Assembly (NCBI GenBank): GCA_038209965.1
Contig: JBBQXF010000004.1
Span: 1-64,000 of the forward strand
DNA length: 64,000 bases
Source of the DNA: JALONO01 sp038209965
GTDB lineage: Bacteria > Bacteroidota > Bacteroidia > Cytophagales > Thermoflexibacteraceae
Direction of reading: 5' to 3'
Each line of letters begins with the position of its first letter. Within the stretch, counting starts at the first letter, position 1. A model generated the notes under the pieces. The model was not told where the DNA came from and ran no database searches. It worked only from the letters and a program-made list of their open reading frames with translations. Positions 26,998 through 37,207 of the stretch are shown here, piece after piece. Both the position numbers and the translations under genes were made by a program.

Positions 26998-28485
26998 CTA
27001 GTCAATGTTATCGTGTAAGAAACGGTTGTTGCCCAATATGCCATCGGTATCGCTGATGTTGTGGCGCGACAGGCCATTGACCGATGAATGTTGGACTTCG
27101 CTCAGTTTCACGCTCTTGCGCAGGTAGGCCGGGATGTCCTTCTTTTCTTGCAGTTCTTCGGTGCTTAGATCCTGCACAGCCTTATGGCTCTCGATCCGTT
27201 GCATCCGCAGGAGGTATTGTTGCTCGAGGAGGCGGCGTTTTTTGTCGCTATCCACTTCTAAACCAGTGGTTTGGCGAGTATCATCGCCTTCCAATTGGTA
27301 CACTACCTTCTCGGGTTTTCTCGGTTCCGGTTTCACTGGAGGCGCAATCGCCTCGACTTCTTCGTCTTTATCGAAAAAATCGGCGGCACTGTCAAACTCA
27401 AGGGAAATATTTTTGTTTTTTTCTTTGACCGCGTTGCTGGTCGGGCTTACAATACGCTTGCTCGATACGAGATCAAAAATTTTGCGCTTGTCTTCACTCC
27501 GCTTTGCGGGGTCTTGAAACCCGGTGGCAATCACGGTCACGCCAATGGCCTTGCCCAGCGACTCGTCGTCGGCTTGGCCAAAGATGATCTCCGCGCTTTC
27601 GCCGGCTTGTTCTTGCACATATTGGGTAATTTCCTCCAATTCTTCCATTTGGAATTCATCGGGATTGCCCACCATGATGCTCAGCAGGATGTATTTGGCC
27701 CCATAGATGTCCGTTTCGTTCAGCAATGGCGAGGCCAGGGCCGCTTCCACCGCCCGGCGGGCCCGGTTTTCGCCCTCCGCAGTGGCCGATCCCATCACGG
27801 CCACGCCCGAATCTTTCATCACGGTGCGCACATCTTCAAAATCCACGTTGATGATGCCCGGCATGGTGATAATCTCGGCAATTGATTTGGCGGCCCGGGT
27901 CAATACGCTATCGGCTTGGCTAAAGGCTTCCTTCATGGTCATGTTGCCATAAATCTCGCGCAGGCGGTTGTTGAGGATCACGATCACCGTGTCGCAATAG
28001 CGGCGCATTTCATTGATGCCCTCTTCGGCGCGGCCTTGTTTGGGCTTGCCCTCAAACATAAAGGGGGCCGTCACGATACCTACGGTCAGAATGCCCAGTT
28101 CTTTGGCCACTTCGGCAATGACCGGGGCGGCACCAGTGCCAGTGCCCCCGCCCATCCCCGCCGTGATGAACACCATTTTGGTGTTGCCACCCAGCATTTC
28201 ACGGATCTGTTCCTTGCTCTCGATGGCGGCATTGCGTCCGCGCTCGGGCTGGGCCCCAGCCCCCAATCCCTTGGTCAGGTTGATGCCAATCTGGATTTTG
28301 TAGGGAACCGGGCTTAGGTGCAGGGCTTGAATGTCAGTGTTGGCCACGTAAAAATCCACTCCCCGGATTCCTTGCCGGAACATGTGGTTCACGGCGTTGG
28401 AACCGCCCCCGCCCACCCCAATTACTTTGATGATGCACCCACCATCTTGTACAGGATAATCGAACTCATATTTGCGCTCTTTCAT
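26998..28485 (-). CDS. ftsZ: Cell division protein FtsZ
   Basis: 495 residues from ATG 28485 (MKERKYEFDYP, matching related FtsZ N-termini); an in-frame ATG at 28539 adds 18 residues and begins 10 bases after ftsA. Tubulin-like GTPase with VIGVGGGGSNAVNHMF, signature GMGGGTGTGAAPV and NxDFxDV T7-type loop (INVDFEDVRTVM). A long acidic linker (about 330-450) leads to the conserved C-terminal peptide DIPAYLRKSVKL and a further Bacteroidota tail (NNRFLHDNID). Polymerises into the Z-ring. Last gene of the dcw cluster. Confidence 0.98.
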   Translation of the reverse strand: MKERKYEFDYPVQDGGCIIKVIGVGGGGSNAVNHMFRQGIRGVDFYVANTDIQALHLSPVPYKIQIGINLTKGLGAGAQPERGRNAAIESKEQIREMLGGNTKMVFITAGMGGGTGTGAAPVIAEVAKELGILTVGIVTAPFMFEGKPKQGRAEEGINEMRRYCDTVIVILNNRLREIYGNMTMKEAFSQADSVLTRAAKSIAEIITMPGIINVDFEDVRTVMKDSGVAVMGSATAEGENRARRAVEAALASPLLNETDIYGAKYILLSIMVGNPDEFQMEELEEITQYVQEQAGESAEIIFGQADDESLGKAIGVTVIATGFQDPAKRSEDKRKIFDLVSSKRIVSPTSNAVKEKNKNISLEFDSAADFFDKDEEVEAIAPPVKPEPRKPEKVVYQLEGDDTRQTTGLEVDSDKKRRLLEQQYLLRMQRIESHKAVQDLSTEELQEKKDIPAYLRKSVKLSEVQHSSVNGLSRHNISDTDGILGNNRFLHDNID

Positions 28486-28549
28486 ATCATTGTTTTGTTG
28501 AGTTTCTTGAAAATTGAAATTGGTCGGATATTGCCCCATAAGTAAGAAC

Positions 28550-29908
28550 TTAGTATTTGTCGTCTTCATAGTCATCGATGAGCAACTCTTTGGTCTTGCG
28601 CAAAATATTGGCGAAAAAATCACCTGCCCCAGTCCCGTTGTTGCTATTGTTGCCATTGTTGCCATTTCTGGTGAAGCCAGCGGTTTTCCCCACGCTTTCC
28701 TTTACTTTCACCGTGGCTATTTGTGGGCTTTTGAGGTAATTTTCCTCGCGCTCGTCAATGGTTTTGAAGCCGGCCAGTACCAAGCCCACTGCCGTGGCAT
28801 AGATGGGGCTTTTCACCGATTCATTCTTGCTTTTGCCCAAATGCTCGTTGGGGTAGCCAATGCGGGTATCGAGTCCGGTTTTGAGCTCAAACAACTCTTG
28901 GAGGCTTTGGAGCAGGGCTCCGCCGCCCGTCACTACCACGCCACCCGCCAATTTGCCAGCGTAACCGGAACGGAGGATCTCGGTGTGGACCATATCGACG
29001 ATCTCTTCTACCCGCGCTTCAATGATCCGGGCCAAATTCTTGACCGAAATCTCTTTGGGTGGCCGGTTGCGCAGCCCAGGAATGGACACCACCTCGTAAT
29101 CGGAGGCATCCTCGGCCATGGTGCGGCCAAATTTCACTTTCAGGAGCTCGGCTTGATTGGACAGCACGGCGCAACCCTGTTTGATATCGCTGGTGATAAT
29201 CTCGCCCCCAAAAGGGATCACGGCCGTGTGGCGGATGATGCCATCGTGAAAAATGGCCATGTCGGTGGTCCCGCCGCCAATATCGACCAATACAATGCCG
29301 GCTTCTTTTTCTTCTTCGCTCAGCACCGACAAACTGGAGGCCAACGGCTCGAGGATCAGGTTTTCGATCTTGAGGCCGGCCCGTTCCACCGAGCGCTTGA
29401 TGTTCTTGATGGCATTGGTCTGGGCGGTGATAATGTGGAAGTCGGCTTCCAGTTTCACCCCGGCCATGCCCACGGGATCTTTGATGTTTTCCTCATAGTC
29501 GACCGCGTAGTGCTGGGGCATGACGTGGATGATCTCCGTGCCGGGGGCGGTCACGGTGCGGTACATGTCGTTGTTGAGCCGGTTGAGGTCTTCCACCGTG
29601 ATCTCATCATCATTGGTTTTGCGGGTGATGCTGCCCTTGTGGACAAAGCTGCGGATGTGCTTGCCCGCGATGCCGACATTGACCGAGCCAATATCGATCC
29701 CGGAAGCTTTTTCGGCTTCTTCCACGGCTTCGCCAATCGCGACCATCGTTTTATTGATGTTCGACACGACTCCTTCTTTTACTCCTTCTGAGTTGGCTCG
29801 GCCCATGCCGATGATCTCCAATTTGCCGTATGTGTCGATCTTTCCAACAATTACACATACTTTGGTAGTTCCAATGTCCAGTCCTACTACAATTTTGTCG
29901 TTGCTCAT
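28550..29908 (-). CDS. ftsA: Cell division protein FtsA
   Basis: 452 residues, ATG at 29908. Actin-like ATPase: phosphate 1 IVVGLDIGTTKVCVIVG, phosphate 2 IVLVDIGGGTTDMAIF, adenosine motif GGVVVTGGGALLQSL. The C-terminal extension has an Asn/Gly-rich linker (NGNNGNNSNNG) and ends in an amphipathic stretch (FFANILRKTKELLIDD), the expected membrane-targeting sequence that tethers FtsZ. Between ftsQ and ftsZ. Confidence 0.97.
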   Translation of the reverse strand: MSNDKIVVGLDIGTTKVCVIVGKIDTYGKLEIIGMGRANSEGVKEGVVSNINKTMVAIGEAVEEAEKASGIDIGSVNVGIAGKHIRSFVHKGSITRKTNDDEITVEDLNRLNNDMYRTVTAPGTEIIHVMPQHYAVDYEENIKDPVGMAGVKLEADFHIITAQTNAIKNIKRSVERAGLKIENLILEPLASSLSVLSEEEKEAGIVLVDIGGGTTDMAIFHDGIIRHTAVIPFGGEIITSDIKQGCAVLSNQAELLKVKFGRTMAEDASDYEVVSIPGLRNRPPKEISVKNLARIIEARVEEIVDMVHTEILRSGYAGKLAGGVVVTGGGALLQSLQELFELKTGLDTRIGYPNEHLGKSKNESVKSPIYATAVGLVLAGFKTIDEREENYLKSPQIATVKVKESVGKTAGFTRNGNNGNNSNNGTGAGDFFANILRKTKELLIDDYEDDKY

Positions 29909-30001
29909 GTGCGTTGTAATTTTCAGTTTACACTTTCGTTTGGGGAATTTGTGCGTTAGATTTATCCTTAATGACCATTCATTGGGGAAACATTGCCTGC
30001 T

Positions 30002-30763
30002 TTACTCACAGACAATTTGATTTTCATAATCAAGTTTGACTCGCTGGTAAGCATCCCAGCCCTTTGCCGGGATTATTTGTTCGTAAAAAAGCTTTAATTT
30101 TTTTAGTTTTAGTTCAAAATCGGTCAACAAACCCAGCTCGATCGTTTGGTTGCCCACCTGCGGGAACAAGGTCACGTTGCCATATTTGTCCACATCCACT
30201 TGGGCGATCTGGGCTTTCCAAAAGGGGTCTTTGTCCATATAGGCCAAGAAGTCATACATGGCGGTCCCGTGCGCTTTGGTCAGCTTGTCCCCGGTGTAGA
30301 GGCTGTCGGCGCCGGCCCCGGTGAGAATGGGCACCCGGGCGGTGAAACGCGAGGAAAGGGGCATTTTGCTCCCGTTCGAGGCGATGTAGAATCCCCCACC
30401 CTTGTGGCCAGCAGCGCGGGCAATCGGTTTGCGCTGCTTGATATCGACGATCAGGTTGCCCTGCAAGTCGCGCGATACTTGACATTCGGCGATGAAACTG
30501 TATGCCCGGAGTCTAAGCTCCAGATCCTTGAGGTTGACAAATCCAACTGGGGAGTTGGTCGAGTCGGCGTTGCGGATTTCGGTGACCATGCTCACCACCT
30601 CGGCCTCGGTCACAAATTTGTTCTCGTCCACGCTGTCAATGCGCACCAGCAACATGCCCGAAGATACGCGGGCGTATTGCCGGCTGGCAAATCCCAAAGC
30701 GACCATCAGCCCGATGACCATCAATCCAATTTTTGCCTGTTTTTTTAGCCTAATTTTTTTCAT
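30002..30763 (-). CDS. ftsQ: Cell division protein FtsQ
   Basis: 253 residues, ATG at 30763. Short basic cytoplasmic start (MKKIRLKKQAKI), one TM helix (about 12-27), then a periplasmic POTRA-like segment (VSMVTEIRNADS...LKDLELRLRAYSFIAECQVSRDLQGNLIVDIKQRKPIAR) and a C-terminal beta domain. Sequence conservation is low, but position between murC and ftsA and the topology make the assignment firm. Divisome linker connecting early and late proteins. Confidence 0.92.
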   Translation of the reverse strand: MKKIRLKKQAKIGLMVIGLMVALGFASRQYARVSSGMLLVRIDSVDENKFVTEAEVVSMVTEIRNADSTNSPVGFVNLKDLELRLRAYSFIAECQVSRDLQGNLIVDIKQRKPIARAAGHKGGGFYIASNGSKMPLSSRFTARVPILTGAGADSLYTGDKLTKAHGTAMYDFLAYMDKDPFWKAQIAQVDVDKYGNVTLFPQVGNQTIELGLLTDFELKLKKLKLFYEQIIPAKGWDAYQRVKLDYENQIVCE

Positions 30764-30798
30764 CGTCTAAATTTCAAAAATGTATAAAGTAGGTGATT

Positions 30799-32244
30799 TT
30801 AAATCCGGTTCATCAACATATTGGCCAAAGGGGCCACCAGGCGATCCACATCGCCCGCCCCCACCGTGACCACCAAGTCCAGTGGGCGATCAGTCAAGAA
30901 CGCAAGCACTTCGCCATGCTCCACCAGAAACTTTTCGGGAGCCGTTATTTGCACCAACAGCATTTCCGAATTCACCCCCAGAATGGGCTGTTCCCGTGCT
31001 GGGTAAATCGGCAGCAGCACCACCGCATCAGCCAGCGAGAGGCTCTGGGCAAACCCCTCGGCAAAGTCACGGGTGCGCGAGAACAAGTGCGGCTGGAACA
31101 CCACGGTCAGGTGGCGGCCCGGGTACAGCGCACGCACCGAGGTCAAAAACGCCCGGATCTCGGTTGGGTGGTGGGCGTAGTCATCGATATACACCACCTC
31201 GGCCCGCTGCACCCAATACTCAAAGCGCCGTTTTACTCCCCGGAAAGTGGCCAATGCAGCCCTGATCTCATCGGACGAAATGCCCAAACGGAGTGCCATT
31301 GCGACAGCCACTGCGGCATTTTCCACATTGTGAAAACCGGGCATGGTCAGCTTTAAGTCGGTGATCGGGGCTTGGCCCGGCCCCAGCCCCAAGTCAAAAA
31401 CAAAATGGGGCGGCTCGATCCGGATATTTTCGGCGCGATAGGCAATGGCGCTAGGTTCCAAATGGCCATTGGTGCTCGGCAGTGGTTGGCCGGCGATCCC
31501 ATACTGGGCTATTTCCACCCCAGCGGGCCGGGCAGGTTGGTCGGCCAGTTGCACCGCTTGTTGCAAAAATAAGCTCCCGCCCGGGGCGACCAGACTGGCA
31601 AATTGGGTAAACGATCCCAACAGCGACTCGGCATCCCCATAAATGTCCAAATGGTCGGCATCGGTGGAGGTAATGGCCGCCAAATAGGGCCGCAGCGTCA
31701 AAAAGGAGCGGTCATATTCATCGGCTTCCACCACGACCACCGTTTCCGGGGTCAGTTCGCGGTTGAGCAGCATGTTGGTTCCATAGTTTTGGGAAATGCC
31801 CCCCAAGAACGCGGCACAGTCCCGGCCGGAATGACGCAGGAGGTGGGCCACCAGCGCGGAAGTGCTGGTCTTGCCGTGGGTGCCCGCTACCGCCACGCAG
31901 CGCATGGCTCGCGAAATGATGCCCAATACTTCGGCCCGTTTTTGGACTACCAGCCCAGCCGCCCGCAAATAGTTCAACTCTCGGTGATCTGGGGGCACGG
32001 CTGGGGTATAAATGACCAGCGAAGCGGCTGGATTGGCCAAGAGTGCCGCTGGAACCTGCGCCACATCATCCTCATAGTGCACGGCCATTCCCTCGGCTGC
32101 CAACGCTTGGGTCAGGGCCGTCGGGGTGCGGTCATAACCTGCCACGGTTCGTCCGTTGGCCATGAACCAACGGGCCAGGCCGCTCATCCCGATCCCGCCG
32201 ATGCCGATAAAATAGACGTGCGCTATGTGGGCCAGTTCGGTCAC
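30799..32244 (-). CDS. murC: UDP-N-acetylmuramate--L-alanine ligase
   Basis: 481 residues. GTG start at 32244 overlaps the murG stop (GTGA), so the genes are translationally coupled. N-terminal Rossmann motif YFIGIGGIGMSGLARWF, ATP loop VAGTHGKTSTSALVAH, central VVEADEYDRSFL and YAHHPTEIRAFL. Adds L-Ala to UDP-MurNAc, the first peptide-stem step. Confidence 0.97.
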   Translation of the reverse strand: MTELAHIAHVYFIGIGGIGMSGLARWFMANGRTVAGYDRTPTALTQALAAEGMAVHYEDDVAQVPAALLANPAASLVIYTPAVPPDHRELNYLRAAGLVVQKRAEVLGIISRAMRCVAVAGTHGKTSTSALVAHLLRHSGRDCAAFLGGISQNYGTNMLLNRELTPETVVVVEADEYDRSFLTLRPYLAAITSTDADHLDIYGDAESLLGSFTQFASLVAPGGSLFLQQAVQLADQPARPAGVEIAQYGIAGQPLPSTNGHLEPSAIAYRAENIRIEPPHFVFDLGLGPGQAPITDLKLTMPGFHNVENAAVAVAMALRLGISSDEIRAALATFRGVKRRFEYWVQRAEVVYIDDYAHHPTEIRAFLTSVRALYPGRHLTVVFQPHLFSRTRDFAEGFAQSLSLADAVVLLPIYPAREQPILGVNSEMLLVQITAPEKFLVEHGEVLAFLTDRPLDLVVTVGAGDVDRLVAPLANMLMNRI

Positions 32245-33332
32245 GCTTCAATCAGTTTAAACAGTTCATCCACTATTTCTTTGGCGGCTTCTGGTTTGGC
32301 CAGTTGGCCGATATTGGCACTTAATCGCTGCTGCTTGGCTTCATCGGCCAATAAGTCCAGCACTATGCCCAACAATTTTTCATTGGCTTCCTCATCCCGC
32401 ACGAGCAGGGCGGCGTGTTGGTTCACCAGGGCCAAGGCATTTTTGGTCTGGTGGTCTTCGGCCACATTGGGCGAAGGCACCAAAATGGCTGGCTTGGCCG
32501 CCAAGCACAATTCGGAAATAGACAACGCACCCGCCCGGGAAATTACCAGATCGGCGGCGGCGTAGGCCAAGTCCATTTGGTAAATAAAATCACTCACAAA
32601 CAAACCGGGCCGGGCTACCACTGTGGCTTGCACTTGAGCTACGTAGCCTTTGCCGGTTTGCCAAATCAGTTGGTGGCCCGCTTCCAAAAGTGGGGCCACC
32701 GCTGTTTTGAAACATTCATTGATCGTCTTGGCCCCAAGGCTGCCGCCAATCACCAAGACCGTTTTTCGCCCCTCGGCCAAGCCAAAGTGGGCCAGTGCTT
32801 TTGGCCGGAGGCCCGCCAGTGCGTGCAGATCGCGCCGCACGGGATTGCCGCAAAACACGATTTTCGCGGCGGGGAAATATTTTTCCATTGCGGGATAGGC
32901 CACACAGATTTTACTGGCGGCCTTGGCCAATAGCTTGTTGGTCAGTCCGGCATAAGAATTTTGCTCTTGGATCAAGATCGGGGTGTTGGCCCAGGCCGCA
33001 ATCTGCATCACGGCCCCGCTGGCGTAGCCCCCGACCCCCACCACTGCATCAGGGCCGAAATCGCGGATCAATTTCTGGGCCTGCCACAAACTGCCCAACA
33101 GCCGGAATGGTACCGACAGGTTGGCCAGAGTGAGCTTGCGCTGAAGCCCCCGCATGGGCAGGCCAATGATCCGGTAACCAGCTTTGGGCACTTTTTCCAT
33201 CTCCATTTTGCCCTCGGCCCCGACAAACAGCACCTCATGCTTGCCATTGCGACGCATGATTTCGTCGGCAATGGCAATTGCTGGGTAGATGTGGCCGCCG
33301 GTACCGCCGCCGCTGATGATGAACTTTTTCAA
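32241..33332 (-). CDS. murG: Lipid II synthase (UDP-GlcNAc transferase)
   Basis: 363 residues. The start appears to be TTG at 33332, giving MKKFIISGGGTGGHIYPAIAIADEI, which fits the family exactly; no ATG lies nearby in frame. GT28 glycosyltransferase with the N-terminal G loop GGGTGGH and C-domain donor site ISRAGALSISELCLAAKPAILVPSPNVAEDHQTKNA. Transfers GlcNAc from UDP-GlcNAc to lipid I at the inner face of the membrane. Confidence 0.97.
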   Translation of the reverse strand: MKKFIISGGGTGGHIYPAIAIADEIMRRNGKHEVLFVGAEGKMEMEKVPKAGYRIIGLPMRGLQRKLTLANLSVPFRLLGSLWQAQKLIRDFGPDAVVGVGGYASGAVMQIAAWANTPILIQEQNSYAGLTNKLLAKAASKICVAYPAMEKYFPAAKIVFCGNPVRRDLHALAGLRPKALAHFGLAEGRKTVLVIGGSLGAKTINECFKTAVAPLLEAGHQLIWQTGKGYVAQVQATVVARPGLFVSDFIYQMDLAYAAADLVISRAGALSISELCLAAKPAILVPSPNVAEDHQTKNALALVNQHAALLVRDEEANEKLLGIVLDLLADEAKQQRLSANIGQLAKPEAAKEIVDELFKLIEA

Positions 33333-33379
33333 TGGTTGCCCGATAATGATTTTAGAATATAAATAAAATACTCAATTGC

Positions 33380-34564
33380 TTAATTTAAATTCCAGCGTTG
33401 GCGCAAACGGGCCGTACGGCTGGACTTTTCGACGGTAAACTGCTCGCCCCGGCTCACACTGATGATGATCCCGATGGTAATGCCCGTGAACAAGAGCGAA
33501 GTGCCGCCCATGCTGACCAAGGGAAGCGGCAGACCAGTGATGGGAACCAGCCCGACCGCCACGGCCATGTTGACCATGGCCTGCATGACCAAACTAAAGC
33601 TCAGCCCTGCCGAGAGCAGTCCGCCAAAGGCCCGCTCGCTCTGGGCCGCCGCCAACATGCCCCGGTGGAGCAGGGTGAGGTACAGCCCGATGACGAACAA
33701 TGCCCCGAGAAAACCATATTCTTCCACCAAAATGGCGGAGATAAAATCGGAAAAGGGGTTCGGCAGGAAATTGCGCTGCACGCTGTTGCCCGGCCCCTTG
33801 CCCAACAGCCCACCGCTGGCCACCGCGATGTACGACTGCTCGGCTTGGAACGGCAGGTTGTCGGTGCTAATAAACGCTTCCATCCGGTTTTGGACCGTGC
33901 CGCCCCGTTGCCCAATGGCCAAGGCAAACATAACCGCCACCATGCCCACTACCACTAGGGCCAGCAAATATTTCATGGGCACGCGGCCAATGAACATGAG
34001 CAACATACAGGTGACAAACAGTAGGGCTGCGCTCGAGAAATCACTCAGGGCAATGAGCCCGCAGATCAGCCCGCACCAAAATAGGATCGGGAAAATGGCT
34101 TTCTCAAAATTGCCAATGTCTTGTTGGCGTTTGGACAGCATACTGGCCACGTTGGCAATGAGGGCAAACTTGGCCAAATCGGATGGCTGGAACGTTTGGT
34201 TGATGTAGGGAATGGTCAGCCAACGGGTTGCTTCATTGATAGTGGTGCCAAACTGCCAAGTGAACAGCAACAACGGCACCGAGAGCAGCAGGGCCAAGCG
34301 CGATAACCGCGAATAATAGCGGTAATCGATCCGGCTGCACACCCAGATGGCCACAAAACTCAACACCACCAAGAGGAAGTGCTTAAGCAAATAATACTCC
34401 GTGTCGCCTTCCATGCGCTTGTAGGCCAGAGTCCCCGTGGCGCTGTACACCAGCAGCATACTGACGAAGGCCAGCAGACCGATCACGGCCCAGATGACCG
34501 GATCGCCCACCAAAAACTTGGCGCGGCCGGTGGTCAGGGGATTGTTTTTGAGCGTTGCTTCCAT
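33380..34564 (-). CDS. ftsW: Peptidoglycan glycosyltransferase FtsW (SEDS family)
   Basis: 394 residues from ATG 34564; an upstream TTG at 34588 is less likely. About ten membrane helices. SEDS-family blocks include YRYYSRLSRLALLLSVPLLL, FQPSDLAKFALIANVASML, the loop with FQAEQSYIAVASGGLLGKGPG, and LPLPLVSMGGTSLLF near the end. Polymerises lipid II at the septum with its cognate PBP. The C-terminal cytosolic tail is basic. Confidence 0.96.
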   Translation of the reverse strand: MEATLKNNPLTTGRAKFLVGDPVIWAVIGLLAFVSMLLVYSATGTLAYKRMEGDTEYYLLKHFLLVVLSFVAIWVCSRIDYRYYSRLSRLALLLSVPLLLFTWQFGTTINEATRWLTIPYINQTFQPSDLAKFALIANVASMLSKRQQDIGNFEKAIFPILFWCGLICGLIALSDFSSAALLFVTCMLLMFIGRVPMKYLLALVVVGMVAVMFALAIGQRGGTVQNRMEAFISTDNLPFQAEQSYIAVASGGLLGKGPGNSVQRNFLPNPFSDFISAILVEEYGFLGALFVIGLYLTLLHRGMLAAAQSERAFGGLLSAGLSFSLVMQAMVNMAVAVGLVPITGLPLPLVSMGGTSLLFTGITIGIIISVSRGEQFTVEKSSRTARLRQRWNLN

Positions 34565-34609
34565 TGCTTCTATCGTTGAATGAACCAATAACCTAGTCGT
34601 TGAATGAAT

Positions 34610-35929
34610 TTATGTATTAATTTTTTGACATTCGGCGGCAAACTGCTGCCCCCGGTCTTCGTAGTTCTTGAAAAGATCAAAACTGGCACAGGCCGGTGAG
34701 AGCAGCACCACATCGCCGGGACTGGCCCAGCCGTAGGCGGTTGCCACTGCTTCTTGCACCGAATGGGTATCGGCCACTTGGGCCACCAGCGGGCGGAAAA
34801 ATTCGGCTATTTTACCATTGTCCTTGCCCATGCACACCAATGCTTTGACGTGTTTGGCCACCAGATCGCTGAGCAGTCCGTAATCATTGCCCTTGTCGGT
34901 ACCGCCCGCGATCCACACCAGCGGCGACGTGAAAGCCCCCAGCGCGTAGTAAGCCGCATCCACATTGGTGGCTTTGGAATCGTTGATGAACGTGATCCCG
35001 TTGACTTCATGGACTTTTTGCAACCGGTGCGGTGCATTCACAAATGCAGGCAACGCCGCCTGGATTTGGGCTGCCGTTGCCCCGGCCGCGAGGGCCGCCA
35101 AAATGGCCGCACTCATATTGATTTGGTTGTGCTGGCCAAGCAACGGCAGGCGATCAAACGCCAGCACTTGGCCCGCCCAACGCACTGCAAGGGTTGTTTG
35201 GCCAAACAGGTCATCGGTGATCGGTAGTTGCTGGCCGCCGATCGGGCGCTGGGCCATTGCTTGGCGCAATACCGGATCCTGCGCATACCAGATCAGCAAA
35301 TCGCTGTCTGTGGCCTGTTGCACCAGCCGGAATTTGGCCGCGATATATGGGGCCATTTGGTACTGATAACGATCCAAGTGATCGGGGGTGATGTTGAGCA
35401 GCACCGCGATCTGGGGATGAAACTGGTAGGCATCGTCCAATTGGAAGCTACTGATTTCCAGTACGTACCAATCAAAATCATCGGTGATGACCAGTTCGGC
35501 GAAACTGTGCCCCACATTACCGGCCAAACCGACCTTAAAACCGGCCGACTTGAGCAAGTGATAGACTAGGAGCGTGGTGGTGGTCTTGCCATTAGTTCCC
35601 GTAATGGCCACGATCCTCGCCTTGGTGTAGCGGGCGGCCAGTTCAATTTCCGAAATGATGGGGATGCCCTGGGCCCGTACCTGCTGTACGATCTCGGCTT
35701 TTTCGGGAATGCCAGGGCTTTTCACCACTTCATCGGCGGCCAAAATGCGATCCGGCGAATGTTGCCCGGCCTCAAACTCGATCCCAGCTTGGCGCAGCGC
35801 GGCTTGGTAAGGCTCGGCAATGGCCCCCCGATCGGACACAAACACCGCATACCCCTTGGCTTTTGCCAATAGGGCCGCTCCTGTGCCGCTTTCCCCCGAA
35901 CCGAGAACCACTAATTTCTTACCAATCAT
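34610..35929 (-). CDS. murD: UDP-N-acetylmuramoylalanine--D-glutamate ligase
   Basis: 439 residues from ATG 35929 (MIGKKLVVLGSGESGTG); the TTG at 35938 is less likely. ATP loop AITGTNGKTTTTLLVY, ISSFQLDDAYQFHPQIAVLLNITPDHLDR, and C-terminal LLSPACASFDLFKNYEDRGQQF. Adds D-Glu to UDP-MurNAc-L-Ala. 18 bases from mraY. Confidence 0.97.
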   Translation of the reverse strand: MIGKKLVVLGSGESGTGAALLAKAKGYAVFVSDRGAIAEPYQAALRQAGIEFEAGQHSPDRILAADEVVKSPGIPEKAEIVQQVRAQGIPIISEIELAARYTKARIVAITGTNGKTTTTLLVYHLLKSAGFKVGLAGNVGHSFAELVITDDFDWYVLEISSFQLDDAYQFHPQIAVLLNITPDHLDRYQYQMAPYIAAKFRLVQQATDSDLLIWYAQDPVLRQAMAQRPIGGQQLPITDDLFGQTTLAVRWAGQVLAFDRLPLLGQHNQINMSAAILAALAAGATAAQIQAALPAFVNAPHRLQKVHEVNGITFINDSKATNVDAAYYALGAFTSPLVWIAGGTDKGNDYGLLSDLVAKHVKALVCMGKDNGKIAEFFRPLVAQVADTHSVQEAVATAYGWASPGDVVLLSPACASFDLFKNYEDRGQQFAAECQKINT

Positions 35930-35947
35930 ACTGCGCAAAAAGTAGGT

Positions 35948-37162
35948 TTAACGAATTTTTAAACTGATGATACAAAATAAAGCCAATAGTACCTGCACAA
36001 TCCAAAAGCGATTGACTATTTTTACTTCGTGGATATGCTTCTTTTGAAAATGGTGGTGCAGCGGGGACATGAGCAATATGCGCCGTCCCTCACCATATTT
36101 TCGCTTGGTATATTTGAAATAGGCCACTTGGCCAATCACTGATACGTTCTCGATCAAAAACACCCCACATAGTATCGGGAGCATGATTTCCTTGCGGATC
36201 ATGATGGACAGCACGGCGATGAGTGCGCCCAGCATGAGGCTGCCCGTATCGCCCATGAACACTTGGGCAGGGTAAGAATTGTACCACAAAAACCCAATGC
36301 ACGCCCCCACAAAAGCCAAACAAAAAATGGTCAGTTCACCCGTGTTGGGCAGGTAGGGGATGTTGAGGTAGGTGGCCGTAATGGCGTTGCCCGATACATA
36401 GGCCAGCACGGCCAGCGTCACCCCGACAATGGCCGAAATGCCACCCGCCAAGCCGTCCAGCCCATCGGTGATGTTGGCCCCGTTCGACACTGCGGTGATA
36501 ATAAAAGTAACCACGATCACATAAAACACCCACAAATAATCGTTGCTGAACGGCCACACTTGGGCGTAGTTGAACGCATTGCCCTTCAGAAAGGGGATCG
36601 TGGTTTTGGTCGATTTGACATCCACATATTCCTTTTCCCGCAACATTTTGATCACGGTTTCGCTGGTGGCCGGCTGCGAAAACTCGCGCACCACCACGTG
36701 TTCATTGAAATACAAGACCGTACCGATCACCAGCCCAAGGGTGATTTGCCCCGCAACTTTGAATCGGCCTTTCAGCCCTTGCTTGTCTTTCAAAAAAACC
36801 TTGATGTAATCGTCGGCAAAACCGATCAGTGCGGTAAATATCGTGGTGATAATCAGCAGCACGATATACACATTGGTAATCCGGGTAAATAATAGGACGG
36901 GGATCAGGATGGCACTTACGATAATCAACCCACCCATGGTGGGGGTTCCTTTCTTCTCCAGCTGCCCCTGCAAACCCAGTTCGCGGATGCTCTCCCCGAT
37001 CTGCTTTTTGCGCAAAAAATCAATGATCTGCTTGCCGAAAGTCATCCCAATCAGCAATGACAGCATGGCCGCCATTCCCGCCCGGAATGAAATATACTGA
37101 AACAGTCCCGCGCCAGGGAGGTCGAATGCTTCGTCAAGATATTTGAACAAATAGTAGAGCAC
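35948..37162 (-). CDS. mraY: Phospho-N-acetylmuramoyl-pentapeptide transferase
   Basis: 404 residues. GTG start at 37162 gives MLYYLFKYLDEAFDLPGAG, matching family N-termini. About ten TM helices. Catalytic motifs FADDYIKV, NITDGLDGLAGG and the MSPLHHHFQKKH loop are present. An insertion at about 175-200, ahead of the NAFNYAQVWPF block, is typical of Bacteroidota MraY. Makes lipid I at the inner membrane. Confidence 0.97.
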   Translation of the reverse strand: MLYYLFKYLDEAFDLPGAGLFQYISFRAGMAAMLSLLIGMTFGKQIIDFLRKKQIGESIRELGLQGQLEKKGTPTMGGLIIVSAILIPVLLFTRITNVYIVLLIITTIFTALIGFADDYIKVFLKDKQGLKGRFKVAGQITLGLVIGTVLYFNEHVVVREFSQPATSETVIKMLREKEYVDVKSTKTTIPFLKGNAFNYAQVWPFSNDYLWVFYVIVVTFIITAVSNGANITDGLDGLAGGISAIVGVTLAVLAYVSGNAITATYLNIPYLPNTGELTIFCLAFVGACIGFLWYNSYPAQVFMGDTGSLMLGALIAVLSIMIRKEIMLPILCGVFLIENVSVIGQVAYFKYTKRKYGEGRRILLMSPLHHHFQKKHIHEVKIVNRFWIVQVLLALFCIISLKIR

Positions 37163-37207
37163 TGCGCAATGTTGAGTAGGTCTAGTGATTGTTTGTTGTA
37201 GCAGTTG

